A stretch of 64,000 nucleotides of DNA from JAUNSR01 sp036655355 (GTDB taxonomy: Bacteria > Bacteroidota > Bacteroidia > Bacteroidales > JAUNSR01), in assembly GCA_036655355.1 (NCBI GenBank), contig JAVVQG010000008.1:110246-174245 (forward strand). Reading direction: 5' to 3'. The notes under the pieces are model-generated. The model was not told where the DNA came from, ran no database searches, and saw only the letters and a list, made by a program, of their open reading frames with translations. Shown here one piece after another: positions 8,092 through 16,726 of this stretch; the stretch's first letter is position 1; each line of letters begins with the position of its first letter. The translations under genes and the position numbers were made by a program.

Positions 8092-8392
8092 ATTTGGGTT
8101 TAATATTTTACAATTAATAAAGTGAAAACAAAAATAAACGTTTTATCTTTAAACCCATAATATTTAACCTCCATAATCTCTTATACTTATACTCTTAATG
8201 AAGAACTAAGGAATGCTCACCTCTTTTCACTGGATCAAATGTATCTTTGGTTACGATTTGAAACAGATTAAAAATACTATGAATAAATGCTTTATGAAAA
8301 TATCTCTCCGGATATGATGATATTTACTATTAATTTATTACCTTTAAGAGTGGACTTATAACTACCAATTAATTATAAATTCCTTAAAATCT
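8092..8392. promoter_or_regulatory. Divergent promoter region between rfbA and the biotin carboxyltransferase gene
   Basis: This AT-rich stretch contains no gene. A minus-strand TATTTTTG at 8129-8136 is a candidate -7 element for rfbA. A plus-strand TATCTTTG at 8242-8249 is a perfect -7 match for the carboxyltransferase gene, with a near match TACCTTTA at 8339-8346. No clear -33 element goes with any of them. I see no strong hairpin or riboswitch. Confidence 0.4.
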
Positions 8393-10258
8393 ATGTCTAA
8401 AAAACTTTTGATCAGAGACTTAACGCTGCGTGACGGTCAGCAGTCTCTTTTTGCTACTCGCATGTCGCAGGCACAAATTGATAAGGTTCTTCCTTATTAT
8501 AAAGATGCCGGATTTTACGCTATGGAAGTGTGGGGAGGAGCTGTCCCTGATTCGATTATGCGTTATCTGGGTGAAAATCCCTGGACAAGACTCCAAACAA
8601 TCAGTCAGAAAGTGGAGGGTGCTTCTAAATTAACAGCACTGTCAAGAGGTCGTAACCTTTTTGGTTATGCTCCTTATCCGGATGAGGTGATTGAAGGTTT
8701 TTGTCATAATGCAATTGATTCGGGACTGAATGTGATGCGCATTTTTGACGCATTGAATGATATTGATAATGTAAAATCCACAATTAAATATGTAAAGAAA
8801 TACGGTGGAATCGCCGACTGTGCCGTGTGTTATACGGTGGATCCCCATTTTTCGAAAGCTGAGCGCATGAAAGCGATGCTCAAAGGAACGAAACTTCCGA
8901 AAGAGGTATTTACCGATGCGTATTTCTTTGACAAGGCCAAGCAGCTTGAGGCGCTGGGTGCCGATATGATTACGCTGAAGGATATGGCCGGGCTGGTTTC
9001 TCCGAGTCGTTCCGGTAAATTGATCCGTGGACTCAAGAATACGGTTAAAGTACCGGTTGACTTCCATACCCATTGTACTCCGGGATACGGTTTGGCATCT
9101 GTTTTGATGGCGATGATACACGGAGTGGATATCGTAGATACGAATATCTGGTATTTCTCCGGTGGCTCTGCGGCTCCGTCGATTGAATTCATCGATGTTT
9201 TTGCCCGTAAACTGGGCATTGAGATGGATGTTGATATGAAGGTAGTGCGTCGGATCAATGACGAACTTCTGGAAATAAGAAAAGAACTGGCTCCATTTGA
9301 TGCGATGAAGACGCTTCCTAAGCCGTTTGACTACGACGGACTGCCTGCACAGGTAGATGCGCTTTTCGATAAGGCGATCGCTGCAGCCAACAAAGACAAT
9401 GAAGAGGAGTTGCTCGATTATTGTCATCAGATCGAAGCATATTACGGTTTCCCACAACCGGACGAGATTGTGAAGAGTGCTGAGATTCCGGGTGGTATGT
9501 ATTCAAACATGCTTGCCCAGTTGAAAGCCGTTAAATCTGAACAGATTCTTGACGAGGCGATGAAACTGATCCCTAAGGTGCGTTTGGATGCCGGATTGCC
9601 TCCGTTGGTGACGCCGACAAGTCAGATCGTAGGGGCACAGGCCGTATCGTGCGCATTGGATCTAGCAAAGGGGATGCCGATGTACTCCGTGGTCTCCAAG
9701 AACTTTGAGGATTTGGTGAAAGGACAGTACGGCAAGACGCCGATTCCGGTAGAGCCGGCTTTCCGTGAGAAAATCACCGGAAGCAAAGAGGAGATTCCTT
9801 ATAACATCGCAAATTACAAAGTGCAACCGAATCCCGAACTTGTGGAATTCGGGGGTGTGAAGCTTGCGCAGAGTGATAAGGATCAATTGTTGCTTGAGCT
9901 GTTCCCGAACGTAGCGAAAGATTATTTGATGAAGGTGCGTCAGGAAGAGTACAATGCGAAACAAGCCAAAGAATCACCGGAAACCAAAGAGGAAAAGAAA
10001 GTGATGGTGGATGAGGCAAACGGCGTGTTGCCATTCATTGGAGAGAAGATCACTTCACCGCTTCCGGGTAAAGTGCTTTCTGTGAATGTGAAACCCGGCG
10101 ATATCGTAAAACGCGGGGATACGCTGCTGGTACTTGAGGCGATGAAGATGGAGAATGATATCCGTACCTCTTCTGCCGGAAAGGTTCGTCAGGTATTGGT
10201 TAAGCCGCAGGATACCGTGCCGGGAGAAGCTGTGTTGGTTGAAATTGAAACGGCTTGA
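8393..10258 (+). CDS. Biotin-containing carboxyltransferase (oxaloacetate decarboxylase alpha / pyruvate carboxylase subunit B type)
   Basis: The 621-residue protein has an N-terminal carboxyltransferase TIM barrel (about 4-270) with LRDGQQS (D14), the lysine in TLKDMAGL (K196) and metal-binding DFHTHCT (H225, H227). A PYC/OADA domain follows (about 290-500), then a linker rich in K and E, and a C-terminal biotinyl domain (about 550-620) with EAMKMEND, biotin acceptor K585. It interconverts pyruvate and oxaloacetate, or moves carboxyl to another acceptor, by way of biotin. No membrane beta subunit or biotin carboxylase lies next to it, so decarboxylase, pyruvate carboxylase and transcarboxylase roles cannot be separated here. 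Anaplerosis in mixed-acid or succinate fermentation is plausible. Confidence 0.9.
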   Translation: MSKKLLIRDLTLRDGQQSLFATRMSQAQIDKVLPYYKDAGFYAMEVWGGAVPDSIMRYLGENPWTRLQTISQKVEGASKLTALSRGRNLFGYAPYPDEVIEGFCHNAIDSGLNVMRIFDALNDIDNVKSTIKYVKKYGGIADCAVCYTVDPHFSKAERMKAMLKGTKLPKEVFTDAYFFDKAKQLEALGADMITLKDMAGLVSPSRSGKLIRGLKNTVKVPVDFHTHCTPGYGLASVLMAMIHGVDIVDTNIWYFSGGSAAPSIEFIDVFARKLGIEMDVDMKVVRRINDELLEIRKELAPFDAMKTLPKPFDYDGLPAQVDALFDKAIAAANKDNEEELLDYCHQIEAYYGFPQPDEIVKSAEIPGGMYSNMLAQLKAVKSEQILDEAMKLIPKVRLDAGLPPLVTPTSQIVGAQAVSCALDLAKGMPMYSVVSKNFEDLVKGQYGKTPIPVEPAFREKITGSKEEIPYNIANYKVQPNPELVEFGGVKLAQSDKDQLLLELFPNVAKDYLMKVRQEEYNAKQAKESPETKEEKKVMVDEANGVLPFIGEKITSPLPGKVLSVNVKPGDIVKRGDTLLVLEAMKMENDIRTSSAGKVRQVLVKPQDTVPGEAVLVEIETA

Positions 10259-10310
10259 TTTTACTTCTTATGCGTTGGAAACGATAGAAATAATTCCGAT
10301 AATAAAACAA

Positions 10311-10340
10311 GAAAGGCGATTCGAAAACGAATCGCCTTTC
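10311..10340 (+). terminator. Intrinsic terminator after the biotin carboxyltransferase gene
   Basis: A perfect 13-base stem GAAAGGCGATTCG with an AAAA loop is followed by TTATTT, about 50 bases after the stop codon. Confidence 0.85.
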
Positions 10341-10343
10341 TTA

Positions 10344-10403
10344 TTTACTGAAACCTTGTATACTGAAACCTTGTATACTGGAACCTTATTTACTGGAACT
10401 GTC
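10344..10403. repeat. Four tandem 15-bp repeats
   Basis: Four adjacent 15-base units occur: TTTACTGAAACCTTG, TATACTGAAACCTTG, TATACTGGAACCTTA and TTTACTGGAACTGTC. They lie between the terminators of two convergent genes. They are too short and too closely packed to be CRISPR. No coding role is apparent. Confidence 0.85.
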
Positions 10404-10410
10404 TGAATAA

Positions 10411-10445
10411 GAACGTCCCGAAGAGGATAACCTCTCGGGACGTTC
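10411..10445 (-). terminator. Probable gdhA terminator
   Basis: An 11-base stem (GAACGTCCCGA with its complement) extended by GAGG/CCTC around an ATAA loop lies 11 bases after the gdhA stop. The following minus-strand sequence (TTATTCAG) is only weakly U-rich, so termination may be incomplete or Rho-assisted. Confidence 0.65.
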
Positions 10446-10456
10446 TCAAAAGAGTA

Positions 10457-11791
10457 TTAAATAACACCTTGATCCATCATGGCTTTTGCAACTTTCATAA
10501 AGCCGGCAATGTTAGCCCCTTTCATGTAGTTGATATAACCATCCGGTTCGGTACCGTATTTTACGCATTGTTCGTGGATGTCATCCATGATCTGGTGAAG
10601 TTTGGCATCAACTTCCTGAGCCGGCCAAGTCAGATGCATAGCATTCTGTGTCATCTCCAATCCCGAAGTAGCCACACCGCCGGCATTAACTGCTTTTCCC
10701 GGACCGTACATGATGCGGTTTTCAATGAATTGATCGATTGCTTCCGGAGTACAACCCATGTTAGAAACTTCTCCAACGCAGATTACGCCATTCTTAATCA
10801 ACATCTCAGCATCTTTTCCGCCGAGTTCGTTTTGCGTAGCGCAAGGAAGCGCGATGTCAACCTTCTGCTCCCAAGGACGACGACCCGGGAAGAACTCAAC
10901 GCCGTATTTCTCTGCGTACGGTTTAACGATATCTTCGCCCGAAGCACGAAGCTCCAGCATAAATTCAATTTTATCTTTATCCAAACCGGCCGGGTCATAG
11001 ATGTATCCGTCCGGACCGGAGATCGTTACAACTTTACCGCCGAGTTCGGTGGCTTTCGTTGCCGCACCCCATGCTACGTTTCCGAAACCGGAAATCGCAA
11101 TGGTTTTTCCTTTCAGATCCATTCCTTTATTAGCCAACATGTCTTGTACAAAATACAAAGCACCGAAGCCGGTAGCTTCCGGACGAATGCGTGATCCGCC
11201 GTATTCAAGGCCCTTACCGGTGAATGTTCCTGTGTTTTCACGAGCCAGTTTCTTGTACATTCCGTACATATATCCCACCTCACGGGCTCCTACGCCTATA
11301 TCGCCTGCCGGTACGTCGCGGTCCGGGCCGAGGTTACGCCATAGTTCCATGATGAATGCCTGACAGAAACGCATGATTTCACCATCCGATTTACCACGAG
11401 GGTTGAAGTCCGAGCCACCTTTTCCGCCACCCATCGGCAACGTAGTCAACGCATTTTTGAATGTCTGCTCGAAGCCCAGGAATTTCAAGATTGAAAGGTT
11501 CACTGAAGCATGGAAACGGATACCCCCTTTGTATGGTCCGATTGCATTGTTAAACTGAACGCGGTAACCGATGTTTGTCTGAATCTGACCTCTGTCATCT
11601 ACCCAAGTAACGCGGAACGTGAAGATACGATCCGGCTCAACCAATCTTTCGATGATTTTTGCACGTTCAAACTCGGGGTGTTGATTATATACATCTTCAA
11701 TAGAGATGAGCACTTCTTTTACGGCTTGCAGGTATTCTGCTTCTCCGGGATGTTTCGCCTCTAAAGAAGCAATGATTTGTTCAATATTCAT
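10457..11791 (-). CDS. gdhA: Glutamate dehydrogenase (hexameric, GdhA type)
   Basis: The 444-residue enzyme interconverts 2-oxoglutarate plus ammonium and glutamate in the cytoplasm, the main ammonium-assimilation route in Bacteroidales. GPYKGGIRFH (K88) and PMGGGKGGSDFNPRGKS (K124) are the substrate-binding and catalytic lysine motifs. The Rossmann domain has the AISGFGNVAWG block. An upstream in-frame ATG at 11851 would add 20 residues, but these are not family-like and overlap the promoter, so I chose the ATG at 11789-11791 (MNIEQ). Length then matches the 447-residue E. coli enzyme. It is a single-gene unit. Coenzyme preference was not determined. Confidence 0.96.
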   Translation of the reverse strand: MNIEQIIASLEAKHPGEAEYLQAVKEVLISIEDVYNQHPEFERAKIIERLVEPDRIFTFRVTWVDDRGQIQTNIGYRVQFNNAIGPYKGGIRFHASVNLSILKFLGFEQTFKNALTTLPMGGGKGGSDFNPRGKSDGEIMRFCQAFIMELWRNLGPDRDVPAGDIGVGAREVGYMYGMYKKLARENTGTFTGKGLEYGGSRIRPEATGFGALYFVQDMLANKGMDLKGKTIAISGFGNVAWGAATKATELGGKVVTISGPDGYIYDPAGLDKDKIEFMLELRASGEDIVKPYAEKYGVEFFPGRRPWEQKVDIALPCATQNELGGKDAEMLIKNGVICVGEVSNMGCTPEAIDQFIENRIMYGPGKAVNAGGVATSGLEMTQNAMHLTWPAQEVDAKLHQIMDDIHEQCVKYGTEPDGYINYMKGANIAGFMKVAKAMMDQGVI

Positions 11792-11822
11792 ATCGTTTGT
11801 TTTTGAGGTTATGTGTATATTG

Positions 11823-11852
11823 CAAAAGTAAAAAATTACATAAATAAACAAA
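11823..11852 (-). promoter_or_regulatory. gdhA promoter
   Basis: On the minus strand TTTG (11849-11852), an 18-base spacer and TACTTTTG (11823-11830) give a good match to the Bacteroidetes -33/-7 promoter. It lies 32 bases upstream of the chosen gdhA start, and this supports that start over the upstream ATG. Confidence 0.7.
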
Positions 11853-11883
11853 CGTTTTATGTAATTAATTTTTAAAAAGATAT

Positions 11884-11896
11884 TGGCAATTTGCCA
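11884..11896. promoter_or_regulatory. Short perfect palindrome before the REC-PPDK gene
   Basis: TGGCAA-T-TTGCCA is a 13-base inverted repeat ending 15 bases before the ATG at 11912. It could be an operator or a small hairpin at the translation start. Only its symmetry supports it. Confidence 0.3.
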
Positions 11897-11911
11897 TTAA
11901 AAGAATAATTC

Positions 11912-14881
11912 ATGAATAGAAATATAACTGCATTTAATCAGGTTTACTTGAAGGATACGTCTTTCGCTAACTTAATGCAAGAAAGAATCTTCAATGTGTT
12001 GCTAATAGCTAGCAAATACGATGCTTTTATGTTGGAAGATGACGGAAGGGTGGATGAGCGCATTTTCTTTGAATATGTACAATTGAACTTAAGATATCCA
12101 CCCCGTTTTACGCAGGTGGCGAATGAAAAGGAGGCTTTTGAGGAACTAGCTTCCAAAAGATACGATCTGGTGATGGCGATGCCTACGAGCGAGAACAATG
12201 AGATCTTCGATATGGCCCGTAAAATCAAGAATCAGTATGAACTGATTCCGATCGTTATTCTGACCCCTTTTTCACGCGAGATCTATAAGAAGATCGGACA
12301 AGAGGACCTCTCCGCAATCGATTACATCTTTAGCTGGCTCGGTAACACGGATTTGCTGCTTGCGATCATTAAATTGATTGAAGACAAGATGAATGTAGAG
12401 GAAGATGTTCACTCGGTGGGTGTACAGGTAATCTTGTTGGTGGAGGATTCCATTCGTTTTTACTCCTCCTTATTACCGCATCTGTACAAATTCATCTTAA
12501 AGCAGTCACAGATTTTTGCAACCGAGGCGCTGAACGAACATCAGCGTATGTTACGAATGAGGGGGCGTCCCAAAATCCTACTCGCCCGTACCTACGAAGA
12601 AGCAGTTTCCATTTATGAGAAGTATAAGGATAACATGCTGGGGATAATTTCCGATATCAGTTTTCGCAATCAGGGCGTGATGGACCGCATGGCGGGGGTG
12701 AAGTTCTGTGAATATGTACGGAGCTACGATAAATACATTCCCCTGATCATTGAGTCGTCCGAAGTGGATTGCAGTAAATTTGCCGTACCCCTGAATGCTG
12801 CTTTTCTAGATAAGAATTCAAGGAAATTGCCGGTGGATCTGCGAAATACGATATTGCGGAACTTTGGTTTCGGAGCATTTGTTTTTATCAATCCGGATAC
12901 GGGCCAGGAGATTGCCACCGTTCATACCTTGAAAGAGTTGCAAGACATCATTTTTACGATTCCGGACAACTCCCTCTATTTCCATTGCTCGCGCAACCAC
13001 ATTTCGCGATGGCTCTATTCCCGGGCGATGTTTCCGCTTGCCGAGGTGATAAAAAAGAAAGTATTTGAGGAACTTAGTCAAGCGGATGAGGTTCGACATA
13101 TGATCTTCGATTCGATTATTCAGTATCGAAAAATGAAGAACCGGGGAGTGGTGGCAGAATTTAAGCGCGGTCAGTTCGACCGTTATTCAAACTTCGCCCG
13201 TATCGGCGACGGTTCTCTCGGGGGAAAAGGGAGGGGCCTTGCTTTTATCGACTCGGTGTTGAAGCGCAATCCTCAACTCGAGGCGCAAGTGCAGACCACC
13301 ATCACCATTCCTAAGACCGTAGTGCTTTGTACCGACCTCTTTGATGAGTTTATGGATACCAATAACCTCTATCAGGTAGGATTGTCGGATTTGCCCGATG
13401 AAGAGATACTGCGTTACTTTCTGAAGGGGAAACTGCAGCGACGCCTCATTGAGGATTTTCTCGCGTTCTTCGATGTGGTAAAAACACCCATAGCCGTCCG
13501 TTCATCCAGTTTGCTTGAAGATTCACATTACCAGCCTTTCGCCGGAATCTATTCAACCTACATGATCCCATGTCTGGAAGATAAATATGAGATGCTTCGT
13601 TTGGTGAGTGATGCCATAAAAGGGGTGTACGCATCCGTTTTCTATAAAGACAGCAAAGCGTATATGACGGCTACGAGCAACATCATCGATCAAGAGAAAA
13701 TGGCGATCATATTGCAGGAGGTGGTCGGAACGCAATATGACGATCGCTATTATCCTTCATTCTCGGGGGTGGCGCGCTCTTTGAACTATTATCCGATCAA
13801 CAATGAAAAGCCTGAAGAGGGAATCGCGAATATCGCAGTGGGACTCGGTAAATACATTGTGGACGGCGGCGTATCGTTGCGCTTCTCTCCCTATTGGCCG
13901 GGCAACGTATTGCAGACCAGTACGCTCGATCTGGCACTCCGCGATACCCAGACCAAGTTCTACGCCTTGGATATGAAAGGTCTCGGGGGCGATATAACGA
14001 CAGACGACGGCGCGAACCTGCTCCGTATTCCGATAAAAGATGCCGAAAAGGATAACTCGTTGCGACTGATGGTTTCTACTTACGATCCGTATGATATGAT
14101 GATACGCGACGGCTATTACGACAAAGGACGTAAGGTTGTGACGTTCGCGAACATCCTGCGTCACGACTCCTTCCCGTTAGCCGAAATTCTGAAAGAAATT
14201 TTGAAAGTGGGTGCCGAGGAGATGGGACGTCCCATTGAGATAGAGTTTGCGGTAAATCTTCAGGATAAAGGGGTGGAGAACAGATTTTACTGGTTGCAGA
14301 TCCGTCCGATTGTAGATACCAAAGAGATGGTGGCTGATGATTTGAGTAAGGTGGAGCCGGAATCGACGTTGCTTTACTCCAAACATGCACTGGGACACGG
14401 TATCTTTCAGGATGTGCGTCAGGTAGTGTATGTGCGTACGGAGAATTTCCGTGCCTCGTTAAATCCGAAAATAGCACGAGAGATAGAGGAGATCAATGAA
14501 GGGTTCCTGGAACGTAAGGAAAATTATGTGTTGGTTGGTCCCGGTCGTTGGGGATCGGAAGATCAGTTTCTGGGAATTCCGGTGAAGTGGCCTCACATCT
14601 CGATGGCCCGGGTGATTGTTGAAACCTCCTTGGCGAATTACAGGATAGAGCCGAGTCAGGGGACTCACTTCTTCCAGAATCTCACCTCTTTCGGGGTGGG
14701 GTACTTTACCATCAATCCCAATATAAATGACGGATGGTTCGATAAAGAGGGGTTAGACCGCATGCCGGCCGTCTATGAATCCGAATTGGTGAGGGTGGTT
14801 AACTTCGAACAACCTTTGGTGATTAAAATCAACGGCACCAAGAACATCGGAGTGGTTCAGGTACCGGAACCTATTCAGTAA
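11912..14881 (+). CDS. Receiver-like/PEP-pyruvate-binding domain fusion protein
   Basis: The 989-residue protein has no signal peptide. Residues about 25-165 form a receiver-like domain (NVLLIASKYDAF, YDLVMAMPTSEN) with no clear phosphoacceptor. Residues about 170-320 form a second receiver with VILLVEDS, an Asp in GIISDIS (D248) and a Lys in FLDKNSRK, so it may be phosphorylated. Residues about 425-810 resemble the ATP-binding N-domain of PEP synthase and pyruvate phosphate dikinase (GSLGGKGRGLAF, IAVRSSSLLEDS, FYWLQIRPI). The swivelling phosphohistidine domain and the TIM barrel are missing, so it cannot be a complete PEP synthase, though it is often annotated so. It converges with the LuxR-type regulator gene, with 11 bases of 3' overlap. 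The enzymatic role is unknown. Confidence 0.8.
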   Translation: MNRNITAFNQVYLKDTSFANLMQERIFNVLLIASKYDAFMLEDDGRVDERIFFEYVQLNLRYPPRFTQVANEKEAFEELASKRYDLVMAMPTSENNEIFDMARKIKNQYELIPIVILTPFSREIYKKIGQEDLSAIDYIFSWLGNTDLLLAIIKLIEDKMNVEEDVHSVGVQVILLVEDSIRFYSSLLPHLYKFILKQSQIFATEALNEHQRMLRMRGRPKILLARTYEEAVSIYEKYKDNMLGIISDISFRNQGVMDRMAGVKFCEYVRSYDKYIPLIIESSEVDCSKFAVPLNAAFLDKNSRKLPVDLRNTILRNFGFGAFVFINPDTGQEIATVHTLKELQDIIFTIPDNSLYFHCSRNHISRWLYSRAMFPLAEVIKKKVFEELSQADEVRHMIFDSIIQYRKMKNRGVVAEFKRGQFDRYSNFARIGDGSLGGKGRGLAFIDSVLKRNPQLEAQVQTTITIPKTVVLCTDLFDEFMDTNNLYQVGLSDLPDEEILRYFLKGKLQRRLIEDFLAFFDVVKTPIAVRSSSLLEDSHYQPFAGIYSTYMIPCLEDKYEMLRLVSDAIKGVYASVFYKDSKAYMTATSNIIDQEKMAIILQEVVGTQYDDRYYPSFSGVARSLNYYPINNEKPEEGIANIAVGLGKYIVDGGVSLRFSPYWPGNVLQTSTLDLALRDTQTKFYALDMKGLGGDITTDDGANLLRIPIKDAEKDNSLRLMVSTYDPYDMMIRDGYYDKGRKVVTFANILRHDSFPLAEILKEILKVGAEEMGRPIEIEFAVNLQDKGVENRFYWLQIRPIVDTKEMVADDLSKVEPESTLLYSKHALGHGIFQDVRQVVYVRTENFRASLNPKIAREIEEINEGFLERKENYVLVGPGRWGSEDQFLGIPVKWPHISMARVIVETSLANYRIEPSQGTHFFQNLTSFGVGYFTINPNINDGWFDKEGLDRMPAVYESELVRVVNFEQPLVIKINGTKNIGVVQVPEPIQ

Positions 14882-15425
14882 TATAGCCATTCATCATGGC
14901 ATAAAAAGTAAGTCCGCTTACGGTCTTGATTCCTAGTTTGGATGTGATATTCTTGCGATGGGTTAAGACCGTATTCAGGCTGATGTAAAGCTCTTCTGCA
15001 ATCTCTTTATTCATCATCCCTTTTGTAATTAGTTTCAACACCTCGATCTCCCGGGAAGTGAGCTCCTCTTGCGACTCCTCTTTCTTGGGCTGGATCATGC
15101 TGTCTAATAACTGTTGCAACGAATCGATCGTGGTACTCAGGTCATCGTGCAACGTGAGGTGATGAAAGGAGGAATGCTGATTCTTCTCTTTCAGTAAAAG
15201 GATGGTTTTGGGTTTCCGAGGCAGGAAGAAATCATAATTCAGCAATACCGGTTCAGCCGGCAGGAAGAAAATATCGAAAGAGTCGGGCTGACTCTCCAGA
15301 AATTCTTCCACCGAATGGAACAGGGTACAATGAATCTGCCCGAAATACTCACCCAATAGCTGTTTAAGGCCATATCCGGTGAGTACGCAGGATGAAACAA
15401 TCGCTATTTTCTTTTCTGCAATCAT
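14871..15425 (-). CDS. LuxR-type transcriptional regulator with degenerate receiver
   Basis: The 184-residue protein ends in a LuxR/NarL helix-turn-helix (about 118-180) with LTSREIEVLKLITKGMMNKE and LYISLNTVLTHRKNI. The N-terminal part (1-110) is receiver-like (KKIAIVSSCVLTGYGLKQLL), but the acidic pocket residues and the phosphoacceptor Asp are not evident (SFDIFFLPAE). It may act without phosphorylation. Its start overlaps the stop of the hemerythrin gene by 4 bases (ATGA), which links it to that protein. It is the last gene of a six-gene minus-strand operon. Its 3' end overlaps the convergent REC-PPDK gene by 11 bases. Nitrosative- or oxidative-stress control is an inference from its neighbour. 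Confidence 0.85.
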   Translation of the reverse strand: MIAEKKIAIVSSCVLTGYGLKQLLGEYFGQIHCTLFHSVEEFLESQPDSFDIFFLPAEPVLLNYDFFLPRKPKTILLLKEKNQHSSFHHLTLHDDLSTTIDSLQQLLDSMIQPKKEESQEELTSREIEVLKLITKGMMNKEIAEELYISLNTVLTHRKNITSKLGIKTVSGLTFYAMMNGYITE

Positions 15426-16153
15426 ATTTCGTTTCTCTTGTTCAAGGCGTCAGCCAGGGGAAATAAGATTTTGTTACGGATGCGGTTGTGTTGATTGATG
15501 TCTTTTTCAAGATTGCAAATGGCGATCAATACGGCATAGCAAAGATTCTCGTCGAATTCTCCGCTCAAATGCTTGATCATGATACTTTTCATATCGATCA
15601 GCTTCTCTTCAAGGGCATCGGGTTCAGTTTCATACGCCTCCAGGTAAAGGTCTTCCGCTGCAAACACCTCGGAGAGCGTACGGATTTTTGGGAAAATCGT
15701 ATTGTTATCCTCTTCGATACGTGCTTTCAACTCCTTTTTGAAAAGGGTGAAGAATTTACGCAGCACCTCCAGGTTCGCATTGTCCGGATCGCTTCGTTCA
15801 ATAAACGAGTTTAAATGTCGTTCGATATTCGGAAGCAGAAACCGTTCGTACGATTGGTTTGTTTTTGTCAGATAATCTACGATCTGAGTCGCATTAAAAG
15901 ATCTGAATTTATTTTCAGGAAAGTAATTCGCATGAATAAATGTATTCAAGATTGAAAGGAAGAAATCCGGTTCCAGTTTTCTCTCCTCACAAATGGTGCG
16001 GATGGTTTTGTCTCCGAGTCCCAGATGAATTCCGAAACGGTTAATAACCGGGATAAGACTTGGTTCGTGAAGAATCACGTCGCTTAATTTCATTTCCGCG
16101 TTGATAAATGCCATATATTTTGAAATAGTAAATGTTAATGTATAAGGGATCAA
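15422..16153 (-). CDS. Hemerythrin-domain protein (ScdA/YtfE-like)
   Basis: The 243-residue protein has an N-terminal DUF542-like part (residues about 20-75, MKLSDVILHEPSLIPVINRF) and a C-terminal four-helix hemerythrin-like part (about 85-240). The His/Glu ligands for a di-iron centre are spread over RHLNSFIE, NNTIFPKI, MIKHLSGEFDE and NQHNRIRNKILFP. Relatives repair iron-sulfur clusters after nitric-oxide or oxidative damage, or sense O2/NO. The cysteine usually seen in DUF542 is absent. The start at 16153 overlaps the upstream stop (ATGA); an inner Met at residue 14 is also possible. Translation coupling to both neighbours is likely. Confidence 0.8.
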   Translation of the reverse strand: MIPYTLTFTISKYMAFINAEMKLSDVILHEPSLIPVINRFGIHLGLGDKTIRTICEERKLEPDFFLSILNTFIHANYFPENKFRSFNATQIVDYLTKTNQSYERFLLPNIERHLNSFIERSDPDNANLEVLRKFFTLFKKELKARIEEDNNTIFPKIRTLSEVFAAEDLYLEAYETEPDALEEKLIDMKSIMIKHLSGEFDENLCYAVLIAICNLEKDINQHNRIRNKILFPLADALNKRNEI

Positions 16154-16707
16154 AGTCCCAGTATTAATTCCGATTCAGTAATAATCCCGTTCAGGGAAAC
16201 GTCAAACGGTTCGTGGGGAATCGCCTCCAATAGCTGATAATCAAATAAAATTCCGATTTTCGGGGCCCGGATAGCGGGCAGCAAACGGTCATAATACCCT
16301 TTTCCCCGTCCCAGCCTGTTACCGCATCGGTCAAAGGCTACCCCGGGAATGAGGGCGAGTTGCACTTCTTGTGCATCGATCAGGGTTTGGTTCTTTGGTT
16401 CAAGTATTGCATACGAACCCGGTTCCAGATTGTCGGGATGATAGAGTCGCAGCTCCAGTTCATCGCCAACCACTACCGGTAGCACCAGACGTTTTGAGCC
16501 GTGCCATTTTTTGAGGAAATCATGCGTGTGCACTTCATCCGGCAGCGAATGATAAAGTAAAATGGTTTCAGCCTCTTTGAAAACCGCAAGGCTCTCTACT
16601 TGCGAGAGTATTATCCTTGAATGTGAGATGCGGAAATCCGCCGTAACCTGTTTCTTTAAAATCGACACATTACGACGGATTTCTGTTTTCTGTTCCCGAA
16701 TGTTCAT
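16150..16707 (-). CDS. 5-formyltetrahydrofolate cyclo-ligase
   Basis: The 185-residue protein converts 5-formyl-THF to 5,10-methenyl-THF with ATP. The C-terminal signature GRGKGYYDRLL and the block LIPGVAFDRCGNRLG are diagnostic of the family. The N-terminus (REQKTEIRRNV) also fits. The length is normal (about 180-200). It starts 19 bases after the Ctp-protease stop and overlaps the hemerythrin gene by 4 bases, so it sits inside the same operon. The context does not suggest a function beyond folate salvage. Confidence 0.93.
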   Translation of the reverse strand: MNIREQKTEIRRNVSILKKQVTADFRISHSRIILSQVESLAVFKEAETILLYHSLPDEVHTHDFLKKWHGSKRLVLPVVVGDELELRLYHPDNLEPGSYAILEPKNQTLIDAQEVQLALIPGVAFDRCGNRLGRGKGYYDRLLPAIRAPKIGILFDYQLLEAIPHEPFDVSLNGIITESELILGL

Positions 16708-16726
16708 AGGAATCTGATTTTACGGA

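Noticed and set aside
8642..9457. 271-codon minus-strand frame
   Set aside because: It is a shadow of the biotin carboxyltransferase gene, with unusual composition and no recognisable domain.
10469..11194. 241-codon plus-strand frame
   Set aside because: It lies antisense to gdhA, whose sequence is clearly conserved.
11792..11851. 20-residue N-terminal extension of GdhA
   Set aside because: The extension overlaps the promoter and is not family-like; ATG 11789-11791 fits the usual length.
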